In this document: positions 26,135-35,657 of the stretch, one piece after another
How positions within the stretch are numbered: position 1 is the stretch's first letter
How the letters are laid out: each line of letters starts with the position of its first letter
Translations under genes and position numbers: made by a program
Origin: Verrucomicrobium sp. BvORR106
GTDB lineage: Bacteria > Verrucomicrobiota > Verrucomicrobiia > Verrucomicrobiales > Verrucomicrobiaceae
NCBI RefSeq assembly: GCF_000739655.1
Contig: NZ_BATR01000098.1
Location: 18,100 to 82,099 of the forward strand
Reading direction: 5' to 3'
Length of the DNA: 64,000 nucleotides
The notes under the pieces: generated by a model
Told to the model about the DNA's origin: nothing
The model's input: the letters and a program-made list of their open reading frames with translations, nothing else
Database searches by the model: none

Positions 26135-26252
26135 GGCTGGCTGAGACTGGGTGGTGTCGGTTGAGGGGGCGCCGGAAAGGCGCGGATGGAGAGAGGGGCG
26201 TTGGCTGCCCCTGTGGTGACGCACCAGGAGCAGCGTATGCGAAGGGTGCTGC

Positions 26253-28052
26253 TCAATCCCCGGTCTTAAGCACCTGAATGAAGGCCTCTTGAGGGATGTT
26301 GACGCGGCCGATGGCCTTCATGCGCTTCTTGCCTTCCTTCTGCTTTTCCAACAGCTTGCGCTTACGGGAGATGTCACCGCCGTAGCACTTGGCGGTCACG
26401 TCCTTGCGCATGGCGCTGATGGATTCGCGGGCGATGACCTTGCCGCCGATGGCGGCCTGGATGGCGACAACGAAGAGCTGTACGGGGATCACTTCCTTGA
26501 GCTTGGCGGCGAGGGCCCGGCCGCGGGACTCTGCCTTGCTGCGGTGCACGATGCAGGAGAAGGCGTCCACCGGCTCGCCGGCGATGAGCATGTCCATTTT
26601 CACGAGGTCGGAGGCCACGTAGCCGGCATGTTCATAGTCCATGCTGCCGTAGCCGCGAGTCACGCTCTTGAGCTTGTCATTGAAGTCCACGAGGATTTCG
26701 TTGAGCGGCAGCATGCACTGGATCATGACCCGGTTGTCGTCCAGGGTTTCCGTGTGCTGCACGTCGCCGCGCTTGTCCATGACGAGCTGCATCATGTCTC
26801 CGATGTACTCGTTGGGCACCATGAGGAAGATCTTCACCATCGGCTCGCGGATTTCCTCGATCTCCGGCACGGGCGGGAGGAAGGAGGGGTTGTCCACGAT
26901 GACCATTTCACCGTTGGTCTTCAGCACCTCGTAGATAACGCTCGGGTACGTGGAAATCACGTCCATCTGGAACTCACGGCGCAGGCGCTCCTGGATGATC
27001 TCCATGTGGAGCAGGCCGAGGAAGCCGCAGCGGAAGCCGAAGCCGAGGGCGGCGGAGCTCTCTGCCATGTAGCTGAAAGCAGCGTCGTTGATCTGCAGCT
27101 TGCCCATCGCCATTTTCAGCGATTCAAAGTCGTCGGTGCTCACCGGGTAGATGCCGCTGAACACGAGGGGGTGAATTTCCTTGAAGCCCGGGAGGGGTTC
27201 GGGGGAGGGTCTACGGGTCTCCGTGACGGTGTCACCGATCTTCACGTCCGACGTGGCCTTCACGTTGGCAATGATGTAGCCGACGTCTCCAACGTGCAGC
27301 TCCGGCACGGTGGACATCTTCGGGCGGAAGACGCCGACATCCTTCACTTCATAGTCCAGACCGGTGGACATCATGCGCACCTTCATGCCGCGCTTCACGC
27401 TGCCGCTGAAAATGCGGACATAGGAAACCACGCCGCGGTAGGCATCGAAGACGGAGTCAAACACCGAGGCGCGCAAATGTTCTTCGCCGAGGGATTTGGG
27501 GGCGGGGATGTATTTCACCACAGCCTCCAGGATGTCCTCGATACCGATGCCCATCTTGGCACTGGCCGGCACGGCTTCATCTGAAGAGAGCTGCAGGATG
27601 TCCTCCAACTGTTTCTTCACGCGAGGCACATCGGCGCTCGGAAGGTCGATCTTGTTGATGACCGGAATGACGTGCAGATTCTGCTGCAATGCCAGGTTCA
27701 GGTTGGCCACCGTCTGGGCCTCCACGCCCTGAGAGGCGTCCACCAGGAGGAGGGCTCCTTCGCAGGCAGCCAGGGAGCGGGATACTTCGTAGGAGAAGTC
27801 CACGTGCCCGGGGGTATCCAGGAGGTTCAGTTTGTAGGTCTTCCCGTCCTTGGCCTTGTAGCTCATGGTGACGGGGTGCGCCTTGATCGTGATGCCACGC
27901 TCGCGCTCCAGATCCATGGAGTCCAGCAGCTGATCCTGCTGCTGGCGCTCTGAAATGGTCTTGGTGAACTCCAGCAACCGGTCGGAGAGAGTGGTCTTCC
28001 CGTGGTCAATGTGGGCGATGATGGAGAAGTTGCGGGTCAGTTCGATGGACAT
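26253..28052 (-). CDS. lepA: elongation factor 4 (LepA GTPase)
   Basis: 599 residues from ATG 28052 (MSIELTRNFSIIAHIDHGKT), the normal LepA length; the upstream in-frame extension is not supported. GTPase motifs: AHIDHGKTT (residues 13-21), DTPGHVDF and NKIDLPSAD. The C-terminus has the LepA-specific region (AKCYGGDISRKRKLLEKQKE). It acts on stalled or mistranslocated ribosomes. It is the first gene of the lepA-lepB pair. Confidence 0.97.
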   Translation of the reverse strand: MSIELTRNFSIIAHIDHGKTTLSDRLLEFTKTISERQQQDQLLDSMDLERERGITIKAHPVTMSYKAKDGKTYKLNLLDTPGHVDFSYEVSRSLAACEGALLLVDASQGVEAQTVANLNLALQQNLHVIPVINKIDLPSADVPRVKKQLEDILQLSSDEAVPASAKMGIGIEDILEAVVKYIPAPKSLGEEHLRASVFDSVFDAYRGVVSYVRIFSGSVKRGMKVRMMSTGLDYEVKDVGVFRPKMSTVPELHVGDVGYIIANVKATSDVKIGDTVTETRRPSPEPLPGFKEIHPLVFSGIYPVSTDDFESLKMAMGKLQINDAAFSYMAESSAALGFGFRCGFLGLLHMEIIQERLRREFQMDVISTYPSVIYEVLKTNGEMVIVDNPSFLPPVPEIEEIREPMVKIFLMVPNEYIGDMMQLVMDKRGDVQHTETLDDNRVMIQCMLPLNEILVDFNDKLKSVTRGYGSMDYEHAGYVASDLVKMDMLIAGEPVDAFSCIVHRSKAESRGRALAAKLKEVIPVQLFVVAIQAAIGGKVIARESISAMRKDVTAKCYGGDISRKRKLLEKQKEGKKRMKAIGRVNIPQEAFIQVLKTGD

Positions 28053-28119
28053 CAGGGGGCGGGGACGGGAAAAAGGGGGATGAGACTTAATCGCGGAACC
28101 GCCACTTGGCAAGGGGGGC

Positions 28120-29700
28120 TTATCCGCCTGAAAAGTGAGACAGGAGGATGACTGCGAGGTTGTTGCCAGCATGAACGATCATGCTAGCAGCCAGTTTCCC
28201 GGTGCGCTGGTACACCCAGCAGTTCAGGATCCCGAAGAGGAAGACGTGGACGGTTCCGTTGACACTGTAGAAATGAGATCCTGCGAAGACGACGCTGGAG
28301 ATCAGCATGCCCACCACGGTGCCCCAGCGGGCCTGCACGGACCTGAAGATGAAGCCGCGGAAGACGATCTCCTCCACAAATGGGGCCATAGTGACGGCCC
28401 AAAAGATGCCCAGAGGAAGGGAGAGCTCGCCCTGGTTTGAAAAGGAACGACTCAAGCCGTCCAGCACGCTGGAGGTGGAGCCCAGCCATTCCAGGCCGGT
28501 GTCCAGAAAATGGAAAAACCAAGGCAGGAGCCCCATGCTGGCGAAACCCAGCCCGATGTAGCTGGCGGAGGCGAAATCCCGGTTTCTAAACCCCAGGACC
28601 TGTGCCAGACGCGAGAACTTAGGGGCGTAGATCCGGCAGAGTGGCACCAGGGGCAGAGAAACCATCGCGGTGGCCCAGCCCAGCCAGATCCAGGTGGTGG
28701 TTTGCCAGGCGGAATACTCATCCATCACTGCCGCAATGACTCCCGCCACCCATGGGTATGCGGCGGTGAAGACATGGTGAGTCAGCCACAGGGCGGCGAG
28801 TGCTGCGAGGCCGAAGGTGCTGACCACCCGGGGGCCAGGCCAGAGGCGGTAGAGGCGTAAATGGGAGGCGGGCGCCTTCAGGCCAGAGCGGGCCAGTGCC
28901 ACCCATGCCGCTGGGAGCGCGATCAATCCCAACAACGTCAGGTTCACCAAAATGACGGCGGCGAAGCCGAAGTTGCTCATGGCCCCTTTCTGAGCTTCGG
29001 CGAGAGCATCCTGATTGATCCGGTCCTGAAGATGGTACTGGGCCGCCAGAAAGCCCGTCCACCAGTCCACGGGTTGTTCACGGAGGTATTGGTCCAGGGC
29101 TTCGCGTTCGGATGCCGCCACCGGTGTGCCGTCCACGGCACCTTTAATGTAGCGGTAAGCGGGAAGTTTCTGCCCCTCCTCACTCACAGACTCCAGCGCC
29201 CCCTGGGCTATGGCCGTCCACTCCGCGGAGTTTTCTTCTTGGTCCCGGCTGAAACGCAGGCTGACCAGCGCGAGGTCCATCTGCAAGGCGTCCGTGGAGT
29301 GGCCTTCCGCCGCGACCTCGGTGAAGGCTGAGTAAACATCTTCGGGGATGGCATCCAGCTCCAAAATCCACTTCATGAAGCCGGGGCCCTGGTATCCTTT
29401 TTGGGAGTACTCATCATGCACCATCATGGAAGTGGCGACGTAGTTCCGAAAGGCACCCGAGGTGCTTGCTCCCGCGCTGGAACCGCCGCTCCAAGACCAC
29501 TCTGCCTCCCACCAGACACACAGGATCAGGGCGGCCATTGCCCAAAGCACCAATTCCCGCCCCAGTCCCATTCTGCCCGGGATCAAACGCTGGGCATGAC
29601 GCTTCGGGGCGTTCAGGTCGCCGAAATGGGCACCATTAGGGAGTGGGGGAGGGGTGAATTCGGCCTCTGCGCCAGAATCATCCCCTGAAGGTGAGGGCAT
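28120..29700 (-). CDS. CPBP-family intramembrane metalloprotease with long N-terminal domain
   Basis: 526 residues. A cytoplasmic N-terminus and one helix (about 49-66) are followed by a soluble region of ~160 residues and then about seven helices. The CPBP/Rce1 motifs are E443-E444-I-V-F-R-G, a histidine in FAGSHFYSV and a final HAGNN. This family cleaves or binds prenylated or bacteriocin-like peptides; no specific substrate is suggested here. It ends 67 bases before the lepA start and may share its transcript. Confidence 0.88.
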   Translation of the reverse strand: MPSPSGDDSGAEAEFTPPPLPNGAHFGDLNAPKRHAQRLIPGRMGLGRELVLWAMAALILCVWWEAEWSWSGGSSAGASTSGAFRNYVATSMMVHDEYSQKGYQGPGFMKWILELDAIPEDVYSAFTEVAAEGHSTDALQMDLALVSLRFSRDQEENSAEWTAIAQGALESVSEEGQKLPAYRYIKGAVDGTPVAASEREALDQYLREQPVDWWTGFLAAQYHLQDRINQDALAEAQKGAMSNFGFAAVILVNLTLLGLIALPAAWVALARSGLKAPASHLRLYRLWPGPRVVSTFGLAALAALWLTHHVFTAAYPWVAGVIAAVMDEYSAWQTTTWIWLGWATAMVSLPLVPLCRIYAPKFSRLAQVLGFRNRDFASASYIGLGFASMGLLPWFFHFLDTGLEWLGSTSSVLDGLSRSFSNQGELSLPLGIFWAVTMAPFVEEIVFRGFIFRSVQARWGTVVGMLISSVVFAGSHFYSVNGTVHVFLFGILNCWVYQRTGKLAASMIVHAGNNLAVILLSHFSGG

Positions 29701-29803
29701 TGCATCGTCCTACCGGAAGTTTTGCGACTGGACAAGTGAAAGTGACGAGCCGCGCAAACTGCGGCAGTGACCTGCACGAGAGCCCTTCGTCCAGTACGGC
29801 TGA

Positions 29804-29821
29804 CAAGGGCAGGAGCCCTTG
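29804..29821. other. hairpin between two minus-strand genes
   Basis: CAAGGGC-AGGA-GCCCTTG is a perfect 7-bp stem with a four-base loop. It lies just downstream of the stop of the minus-strand gene at 29845. It has no T-tract on either strand, so a terminator role is weak. Confidence 0.35.
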
Positions 29822-29844
29822 CAATCAATTGACGGAGAAGCCCG

Positions 29845-30312
29845 TCAGTTGTTGGCGGTCTCCGCGTACGGAGAGAGTCGCCACACGATGCGTACCTGCA
29901 CCTCTTCAGGGCTGTTGAGCCGCAGATCGGACTCGAAAGCATCCTGTTGAGCGCGCCGCTTCAAGTGCCGCAGGTCACGACAGTGGAAGTTCACTGTCTC
30001 TTGGCGGGCCGGGAAATCCTGCGCGGTGGTTTCGAGCCCAAAGGAAGGCTCCAGCACACGACGGAGTCTGAAAAAGAGGAGGTAGTGCTCGCTTTCCAGG
30101 CGATTGCGAGCAGCGAAGAAGGTAGTGAGTACGGCTTGGGCCGAAGCCTGGCTGTCGAGCAGCATCATGCGGAGATCGAGGACCTCATCCGCAGCCGAAG
30201 GGGAAACTTCACAAAGCAACTGGGCCGCCAGACGGGCAGCATCAGCACGCCATCTTGCCAGAGGCCGCCGGGAATCGGTGGCTGGGGAAGCAACGCCAGT
30301 GTGAACTTGCAT
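29845..30312 (-). CDS. hypothetical protein
   Basis: 155 residues from ATG 30312 (MQVHTGVASPAT). Soluble and rich in Leu, Arg and Ala with helical character (RWRADAARLAAQLLCEV, AVLTTFFAARNRLESEHYLL). The C-terminal end has strand-like content (VQVRIVWRLSPY). No known domain is recognised. Amino-acid composition is protein-like and the frame is longer than chance in this strand, but it is isolated from operon context. Confidence 0.55.
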   Translation of the reverse strand: MQVHTGVASPATDSRRPLARWRADAARLAAQLLCEVSPSAADEVLDLRMMLLDSQASAQAVLTTFFAARNRLESEHYLLFFRLRRVLEPSFGLETTAQDFPARQETVNFHCRDLRHLKRRAQQDAFESDLRLNSPEEVQVRIVWRLSPYAETANN

Positions 30313-30450
30313 GCGAAAAGAAGGATCAGAATCGTGACAATGCAAATGAAATCGTGAGAATGGGTCTCAGTAGCCTGTATTCAGTGACAAAACGGTCAAA
30401 TATTGTCCAATCTTACGAGGAAAATGGACGCGTAGAGTGGTGGAGTGGTG

Positions 30451-30498
30451 GAGTGAGGGAGTGAGGGAGTGAGGGAGTGAGGGAGTGAGGGAGTGAGA
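30451..30498. repeat. 8-bp tandem repeat, six units
   Basis: Five perfect copies of GAGTGAGG and a sixth ending GAGTGAGA, in an otherwise gene-free stretch (30313-30673). Related GGTGGAGT units precede it. It looks like a slippage-prone microsatellite with no coding role. Confidence 0.9.
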
Positions 30499-30596
30499 CG
30501 GGGCAGGGCCATTTGCGTCGCAGGCGGTTTGAGATGGACCGCGATACCCCAAGATCAACGCCGTCTCGATTCGGCCTTCGCCCTGAACACCAACCA

Positions 30597-30630
30597 ACAA
30601 AAAAGACCAGCTCCGGAGGGAGCTGGTCTT
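30597..30630 (-). terminator. intrinsic terminator of dps
   Basis: On the minus strand a perfect 12-bp stem (AAGACCAGCTCC / GGAGCTGGTCTT) with a four-base loop is followed by a run of T. It lies 44 bases after the dps stop codon. Confidence 0.9.
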
Positions 30631-30673
30631 CGAGAAAGGGTTCGTCAAAACCTGAACCGCTGCGGAACAGCGC

Positions 30674-31150
30674 TTACAGGTTCTTGAGGTAGCTCTTCAG
30701 CATCCAGAGGGTCTTGTCGTGATACTGGATGCGCTTGATGGCGAGGTCCTGCGTTTCGAGGTCGTGAGCCTGCTCAGCGGTGTCGCGAAGTTTCTTTGCA
30801 GACTCGTTGGCGGTTTCGTTGCCTTCAATGATGGCGGCGACGAAATCTTTGGCCGGAGCAGCACCCACCGGAGCGCCGGGGATGGAGCTGGCTTTTGCAA
30901 AGACAGCGAGGCCACCAGGGGAGTAGTCACCCAAGGCGCGGATGCGCTCGGCAACTTCGTCTACAGCTTCGAAAAGCTCCTCATACTGTTTCTGAAACGC
31001 GCCATGAAGTTCGAAGAAAGCAGGGCCTTCCACGTTCCAATGAGCAAGGTGTGTTTCCGCCATGAGGCTGTAGGAATCAGCGAGCAGGGTGGAGAGGGCC
31101 GCCGTCACAGCGTTTTGGGTTTTTCCGGGAGAAGTTTTCGTGGTGCTCAT
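30674..31150 (-). CDS. dps: Dps-type ferritin-like DNA-protection protein
   Basis: 158 residues from ATG 31150 (MSTTKTSPG). The intersubunit ferroxidase residues are in THLAHWNVEG, FFELHGAF and LFEAVDEVAERI, in the usual Dps pattern. It would store iron and protect DNA under oxidative or starvation stress. It ends with an intrinsic terminator and is divergent from the small Cys-rich gene, sharing a 100-base promoter region that is AT-rich for this genome. Confidence 0.93.
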   Translation of the reverse strand: MSTTKTSPGKTQNAVTAALSTLLADSYSLMAETHLAHWNVEGPAFFELHGAFQKQYEELFEAVDEVAERIRALGDYSPGGLAVFAKASSIPGAPVGAAPAKDFVAAIIEGNETANESAKKLRDTAEQAHDLETQDLAIKRIQYHDKTLWMLKSYLKNL

Positions 31151-31250
31151 ATAGCTAAATACGTTATTGAGAAAGTAGGCGGTTGTTGAGAATGTAGCAA
31201 CCAATCATTTCGCTGTAACTTGCTGGGATGTGAATTAGGATTGAGAATCT

Positions 31251-31457
31251 ATGTCAAGAACACTGTGCGACTGGAGCAAGAAGGACATTCAACGGCATGC
31301 CGACGAGCTGCTGGAGATTGTCTCGCCCCAGCTTTATCTTTGTGAGAAGTGCGCCCGCACGGCGTGCGATGACCGGTACCTGTGCCGGGGGGTGGAGATC
31401 GCCAAGCTGCGTCGCCGCCATGAGCGTGAGCTGGCCCATCACGGCCATGACGATTGA
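31251..31457 (+). CDS. small Cys-rich protein, probable zinc-binding
   Basis: 68 residues. Four or five cysteines: C6, then LYLCEKCARTACDDRYLC with a CxxC-x4-C-x5-C arrangement. The N-terminal half is helical (DWSKKDIQRHADELLEIV) and the tail is basic with His (RRRHERELAHHGHDD). The cysteine spacing suggests a zinc ribbon or knuckle. It is divergent from dps and precedes the dus gene on the same strand. I recall no named family. Confidence 0.75.
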   Translation: MSRTLCDWSKKDIQRHADELLEIVSPQLYLCEKCARTACDDRYLCRGVEIAKLRRRHERELAHHGHDD

Positions 31458-31501
31458 TTGATTGATTGAACGATGGATGGATGTGCCACAACCTTCCGGT
31501 G

Positions 31502-32587
31502 ATGTTGTTTCCTGATGATGCAGCCGCTGTCACGGCGGTCCCGGTGAGGGAGTTCGAGGATCTAATGGCGCGACCGGGCCCCGTGCTGGCGCTGGCGCCC
31601 ATGCAGGATGTGACGGACCTGCCCTTCTGGCGGCTCATGACCGACTATGACGGTGCGGACCTCTACTATACCGAGTACTTCCGTGTCCATGCGGACTCCA
31701 ATCTGGAGAAGCCCATTCTGCGCTCGGTGACGGAGAATCCCACGGGGCGGCCGGTGGCGGCACAGATGATCGGGAACGACATTGCCTCGCTCGTGCGCAC
31801 GGCGAAGGAATTGCAGGAGCATCCGATCGCCGCTGTAGATTTGAACCTGGGGTGCCCGGCGCCGGTGGTTTATAAAAAGTGTGCCGGCGGCGGTCTGCTG
31901 CGGGATCCTCGTCACGTGGATGCCATCCTGGGTGCGCTGCGGGATGCGGTGGTGAAGTGCAAGTTCACAGTAAAGACTCGAATCGGTTTCGATGACGCTG
32001 GCGTGTTCGAGCAATTCCTGCCGATCTTCGCCAAGCACAACATTGATCTGCTGACGGTGCACGGTCGCACGGTGGCCGAGATGTACCGGAGTGAGGTGCA
32101 CTACGACTTCATTGCCCGGGCGGTGGAGGCGATGAAGTGCCCGGTGCTGGCCAATGGCAACGTTTCATCCGCGGTGAAGGCAAAGGAGATTCTGGAGGTG
32201 ACGGGGGCCCGCGGTCTGATGATCGGACGTGGAGCCATCCGCAATCCGTGGATGTTCCGGCAGATCAGGCAGCATCTGGCCGGGCAGCCGGTCGTGCTAC
32301 CCCGGGGGCGGGAGGTGCTGGAGTACATCCACCGTCTGTATGAGGCCGTGACCAGCCCGGAGGTGCCGGAGACGCTACAGGTGCAGAAGATGAAGAAGTA
32401 TCTGAACTTCCTCGGCCTGGGAGTCGAGCCCACGGGGAGCTTCCTGCACGCCATGCGGCGTGCCAAGACTAAGGTGGAGCTGTTTGCCGTGTGTGCGAGT
32501 CACCTTGAGCATGACGCCGCGATGCCTTTGGAGCCGTTTAGCCTGGAACTCAAGGCCACGGACGTGATGGCAGGGGCTCATTTGTAG
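31502..32587 (+). CDS. tRNA-dihydrouridine synthase
   Basis: 361 residues from ATG 31502; starts at 31466 (TTG), 31481 or 31565 (MARPGPVLALAPM) are also possible. It has the FMN TIM-barrel motifs of Dus enzymes: LALAPMQDVTD, the NLGCPAPVV motif with the catalytic cysteine, KTRIGFDD, LLTVHGRT, VLANGNV and GLMIGRGAIRNPW. It reduces uridine in the tRNA D-loop. The C-terminal ~100 residues are helical as in the family. It cannot be assigned to DusA, B or C by eye. Confidence 0.92.
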   Translation: MLFPDDAAAVTAVPVREFEDLMARPGPVLALAPMQDVTDLPFWRLMTDYDGADLYYTEYFRVHADSNLEKPILRSVTENPTGRPVAAQMIGNDIASLVRTAKELQEHPIAAVDLNLGCPAPVVYKKCAGGGLLRDPRHVDAILGALRDAVVKCKFTVKTRIGFDDAGVFEQFLPIFAKHNIDLLTVHGRTVAEMYRSEVHYDFIARAVEAMKCPVLANGNVSSAVKAKEILEVTGARGLMIGRGAIRNPWMFRQIRQHLAGQPVVLPRGREVLEYIHRLYEAVTSPEVPETLQVQKMKKYLNFLGLGVEPTGSFLHAMRRAKTKVELFAVCASHLEHDAAMPLEPFSLELKATDVMAGAHL

Positions 32588-32657
32588 GTGTCTGTCTGTA
32601 CCGCTTGCCGGGAAGGAGGCTCTTTGACAAGGCGACCTAGCTTCACAGAATGTGAGC

Positions 32658-35261
32658 ATGCATCGTCTGCTTCGCTTCCTGGTACTTCCAGCTTTCCTGG
32701 GCACTGCGCCCATGGTGGCAGGGGTTGAGTTTCATGTTTCTCCCTCCGGCCTGGATACGGCCGCTGGCACCGCGGAAGCTCCGTTTGCGAGCCTGACTCG
32801 TGCCCGTGATGCGATCCGGGAGCTGCGCAAGAAAGCCGGGCTCAAGGAGCAGGCCCGGGTGGTGGTGCATGATGGGACCTATGAAATGCAGCAGCCGCTG
32901 GAGCTTGATGTGGTGGACGGCAGGTCTGACGGTCAGCCGGTGACCTGGGAGGCCGCGCCGGGGGCGAAGCCCAAGTTCATTGGAGCCCGCAAGGTGACGG
33001 GCTGGACCACGCACGAGGGCGCCATCCTCAAGGCGGATGTATCCGGCTTGAACCTGAGCAAAATCCAGATTCGTCAGCTACTGCTGAATGGCGAGCGCCA
33101 GCCGCTGGCGCGCTACCCAAACTTTGACCCTGCCAATCCGCTCTACGGTGGCTGGGCGTTTCTCACTGAACTGCCGGAGGGGGCCAACGAGGGCCACGTA
33201 TGGAAGCGGGAGGGCTATGTGAAGGCTGCGGATGTGCGCAAGTGGTCCCGGCCGGAGGAGGTGGAGCTCTTCATCTTCGCCCAATATGGATGGTGGAATT
33301 TCATTGAACCGGTAAAATCTCTGGATCCGGAGACCCGCAAGCTCACCCTGGCCAAGGATTGCGGTTATGACCTGCATCCGCACAACCGCTACTTCTTCCA
33401 GAATGCACTGGAGGAGCTGGATGCCCCAGGTGAGTGGTATCTGGACCAGAAGAGCGCCACGCTGTACTTCTGGCCACCCAAGCCGCTCGACCAGGCGGAG
33501 GTTCGGATTCCGGTGGTGGATAGCTTCGTCCGCATGCGTGCGGGCGTGAAAGGCATCACGGTGCGGGGGCTGTCCTTCCTGGGATGCAATGGCACAGCCA
33601 TCACGATGGAAGGCACGGAAGACTGCCTGGTGACAAAGTGTGTCATCGAGCACAGTGGCAGCATGCGAGGCTCCGGCGTGAGCCTGCAGGGTGGCAAGAA
33701 CAACCGGGTGGAACGCAATGAGATCTCCTACATCGGCAACACCGGCGTGGGTGTGGGCGGTGGGGATCGCAAGACGCTGGTGCCGGCCAACAACGTGGTC
33801 ACGAACAACCACATCCACCATGTGGGGGTCATCAACAAGAATGCCGCCGGGGTGGGCCTGGGAGGCGTGGGGAATGTGGTCACGCACAACCTCATTCACG
33901 ACGGCCCGCGCATGGGCGTACAGTTCAGTGGAAACAACCTGGTCATCGAGTACAACCACATCCACCACGTGATGCTGGAGACCCAGGATGGCGGTGGTGT
34001 GTACACAGGCGGGCGCGATTGGATCAGCTCCCGCGGCACGAGTCTGAAGTACAACTTCATCCATGACATCGTGGGGGTGGGGCAGGAGTCGGCCGGGCTC
34101 AAGGTTCCTTTCTTCGCCTGGGGGATCTACATGGATGACAACGCAGGCGGGCTGGACATTGAGGGCAACATCGTGGCTCGCTGCTCTCGCGCAGCCATTC
34201 ACCTGCACAATGGGCGGGACCACCACATCCTGAACAACATCTTCGTGGATGGCGGTGAACGTCAGATCGAGTTCAACGGCTGGCGGCCCGAACACAGTTA
34301 TGTCAAAAACCACATGACGACCATGGTGGAAGGTTGGGCCAGTGTGAAGGATCTGCCCGCCTGGAAAGGCATGCGAGGCATGGAGATCGATCCACGAAAT
34401 GCCTTCTTCCCCGACCAGACCATGATGAGCGGGAATGTGGCAGAGCGGAACATCGTGCTCTGGAGCAAGCCGGAGTTGCGCTACGTGGACGTCCGCAACT
34501 GCATGCCGGAGCACAATACTTGCGACTACAACCTGGCATGGAACGGTGGTCAGCCTATTCGCACCGCCGTCTCCAAAGTGGGACCCGATCAGGGTGATGA
34601 TCTGTTGGCCGGAGCAGGTAGCTTCCAAGGTGTGGCTGACGGCACCGCTCCCAAGGGTTGGGGGTGGAACCACAAGCCGCTCAAAGAGTTGAAGTCGGTG
34701 GTGCAGGGCGGCGTGCTGGTGACGGACGGTGCGGTTAGCAAGGATCCCAAGAACCCCCACAGCGTGATTCACAGTCCCTTCGTGCCGTTCAAGGCGGGGG
34801 CCTCCTTCCGCGCCCGGCTGAAGGTGCGCTCGACCAAACCGGAGGCCAAGGTTTCCGCCGCGTTCATGATGTTCGTGGGCGGGAAAGGATACTGGGAAGG
34901 GCCTCGCAAGGAGATTCACCTCACCCCCGAGTGGCAGGAGGTGGAAGTGACCGGCTCCATGCCCCGGGAGTCGGATGCGAAGTGGAAGGACTGGATGAGC
35001 CAGTTTTGTGTGAGATTCGACTTCCCGGTGGACGAGGCCGTCCTGGAGCTCAAGGACCTCAGCATCCGCGAGGCTGGTCCCATGGATGAATGGAGTGCCT
35101 GGCAGAGCGAGGGTTGGGACAAGCACTCGGTGGTGGCGGATCCCTTGTTTGAAAACGCCGCCAAGGATGACTATCGCCTGAAGCCGGAATCTCCCGCCTT
35201 CAAGCTCGGGTTCAAGGCGCTGCCGATCGAGAAGATTGGGGTGGTTGAGGAGGCAAATTAG
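32658..35261 (+). CDS. secreted right-handed beta-helix protein, glycosidase-like
   Basis: 867 residues from ATG 32658 with a signal peptide (MHRLLRFLVLPAFLGTAP). The DUF1565-like start (FHVSPSGLDTAAGTAEAPF) is followed by a beta-helix with many short Asn/Gly/Val repeats (NNVVTNNHIHHVGVI, GNVVTHNLIHDG). RQLLLNGERQPLARYPN and GEWYLDQKSATLYFWPP are typical of large beta-helix glycosidases such as GH141. The C-terminal ~180 residues look like a carbohydrate-binding beta-sandwich. Substrate unknown. Confidence 0.8.
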   Translation: MHRLLRFLVLPAFLGTAPMVAGVEFHVSPSGLDTAAGTAEAPFASLTRARDAIRELRKKAGLKEQARVVVHDGTYEMQQPLELDVVDGRSDGQPVTWEAAPGAKPKFIGARKVTGWTTHEGAILKADVSGLNLSKIQIRQLLLNGERQPLARYPNFDPANPLYGGWAFLTELPEGANEGHVWKREGYVKAADVRKWSRPEEVELFIFAQYGWWNFIEPVKSLDPETRKLTLAKDCGYDLHPHNRYFFQNALEELDAPGEWYLDQKSATLYFWPPKPLDQAEVRIPVVDSFVRMRAGVKGITVRGLSFLGCNGTAITMEGTEDCLVTKCVIEHSGSMRGSGVSLQGGKNNRVERNEISYIGNTGVGVGGGDRKTLVPANNVVTNNHIHHVGVINKNAAGVGLGGVGNVVTHNLIHDGPRMGVQFSGNNLVIEYNHIHHVMLETQDGGGVYTGGRDWISSRGTSLKYNFIHDIVGVGQESAGLKVPFFAWGIYMDDNAGGLDIEGNIVARCSRAAIHLHNGRDHHILNNIFVDGGERQIEFNGWRPEHSYVKNHMTTMVEGWASVKDLPAWKGMRGMEIDPRNAFFPDQTMMSGNVAERNIVLWSKPELRYVDVRNCMPEHNTCDYNLAWNGGQPIRTAVSKVGPDQGDDLLAGAGSFQGVADGTAPKGWGWNHKPLKELKSVVQGGVLVTDGAVSKDPKNPHSVIHSPFVPFKAGASFRARLKVRSTKPEAKVSAAFMMFVGGKGYWEGPRKEIHLTPEWQEVEVTGSMPRESDAKWKDWMSQFCVRFDFPVDEAVLELKDLSIREAGPMDEWSAWQSEGWDKHSVVADPLFENAAKDDYRLKPESPAFKLGFKALPIEKIGVVEEAN

Positions 35262-35657
35262 GAATTAGGAATGGCCGCTGCGCGGGAGGTGTGGAGATCC
35301 AGTGGGTGATCTCTGCGCATCCTCGGCAGCGGTACTTCCGGGGCTGGCGGAACCACAGGGCCAGCCGGTCGCCGGGCCGTCGCCACTCTCGTTTGGAGCT
35401 GGCCTCCAAGACATCTACCCAACGGCCGAAAGTCGTTGGGCCAGAAGCTAGTCCACACAGGCTCGGCATCGCATCGTCCTCGAGGGAAGGTGTCTGTTGA
35501 AGACCGACACGCCGACAGAGCTAACCCTTTGGTGGTATGCGTTTTTTCTCGAAATGCTAATTGTTACTTGATGGATAGTGACGATATGCAAATTATGAAT
35601 AGTCCAGTTTCTTATGCGTGGTCTTGCTGCGCGGGTCTCTAGCTCTTTGTCCTAATC
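35262..35657. other. intergenic region, probable promoter at the right end
   Basis: No protein-like frame. The last ~130 bases (from about 35520) are clearly AT-rich compared with surroundings and probably hold the promoter of the DUF2059 gene, but I could not pick convincing -35 and -10 boxes. Confidence 0.4.

Noticed and set aside
33078..35126. 682-codon frame opposite the beta-helix protein
   Set aside because: Shadow frame; the plus strand encodes a full beta-helix protein with a signal peptide.
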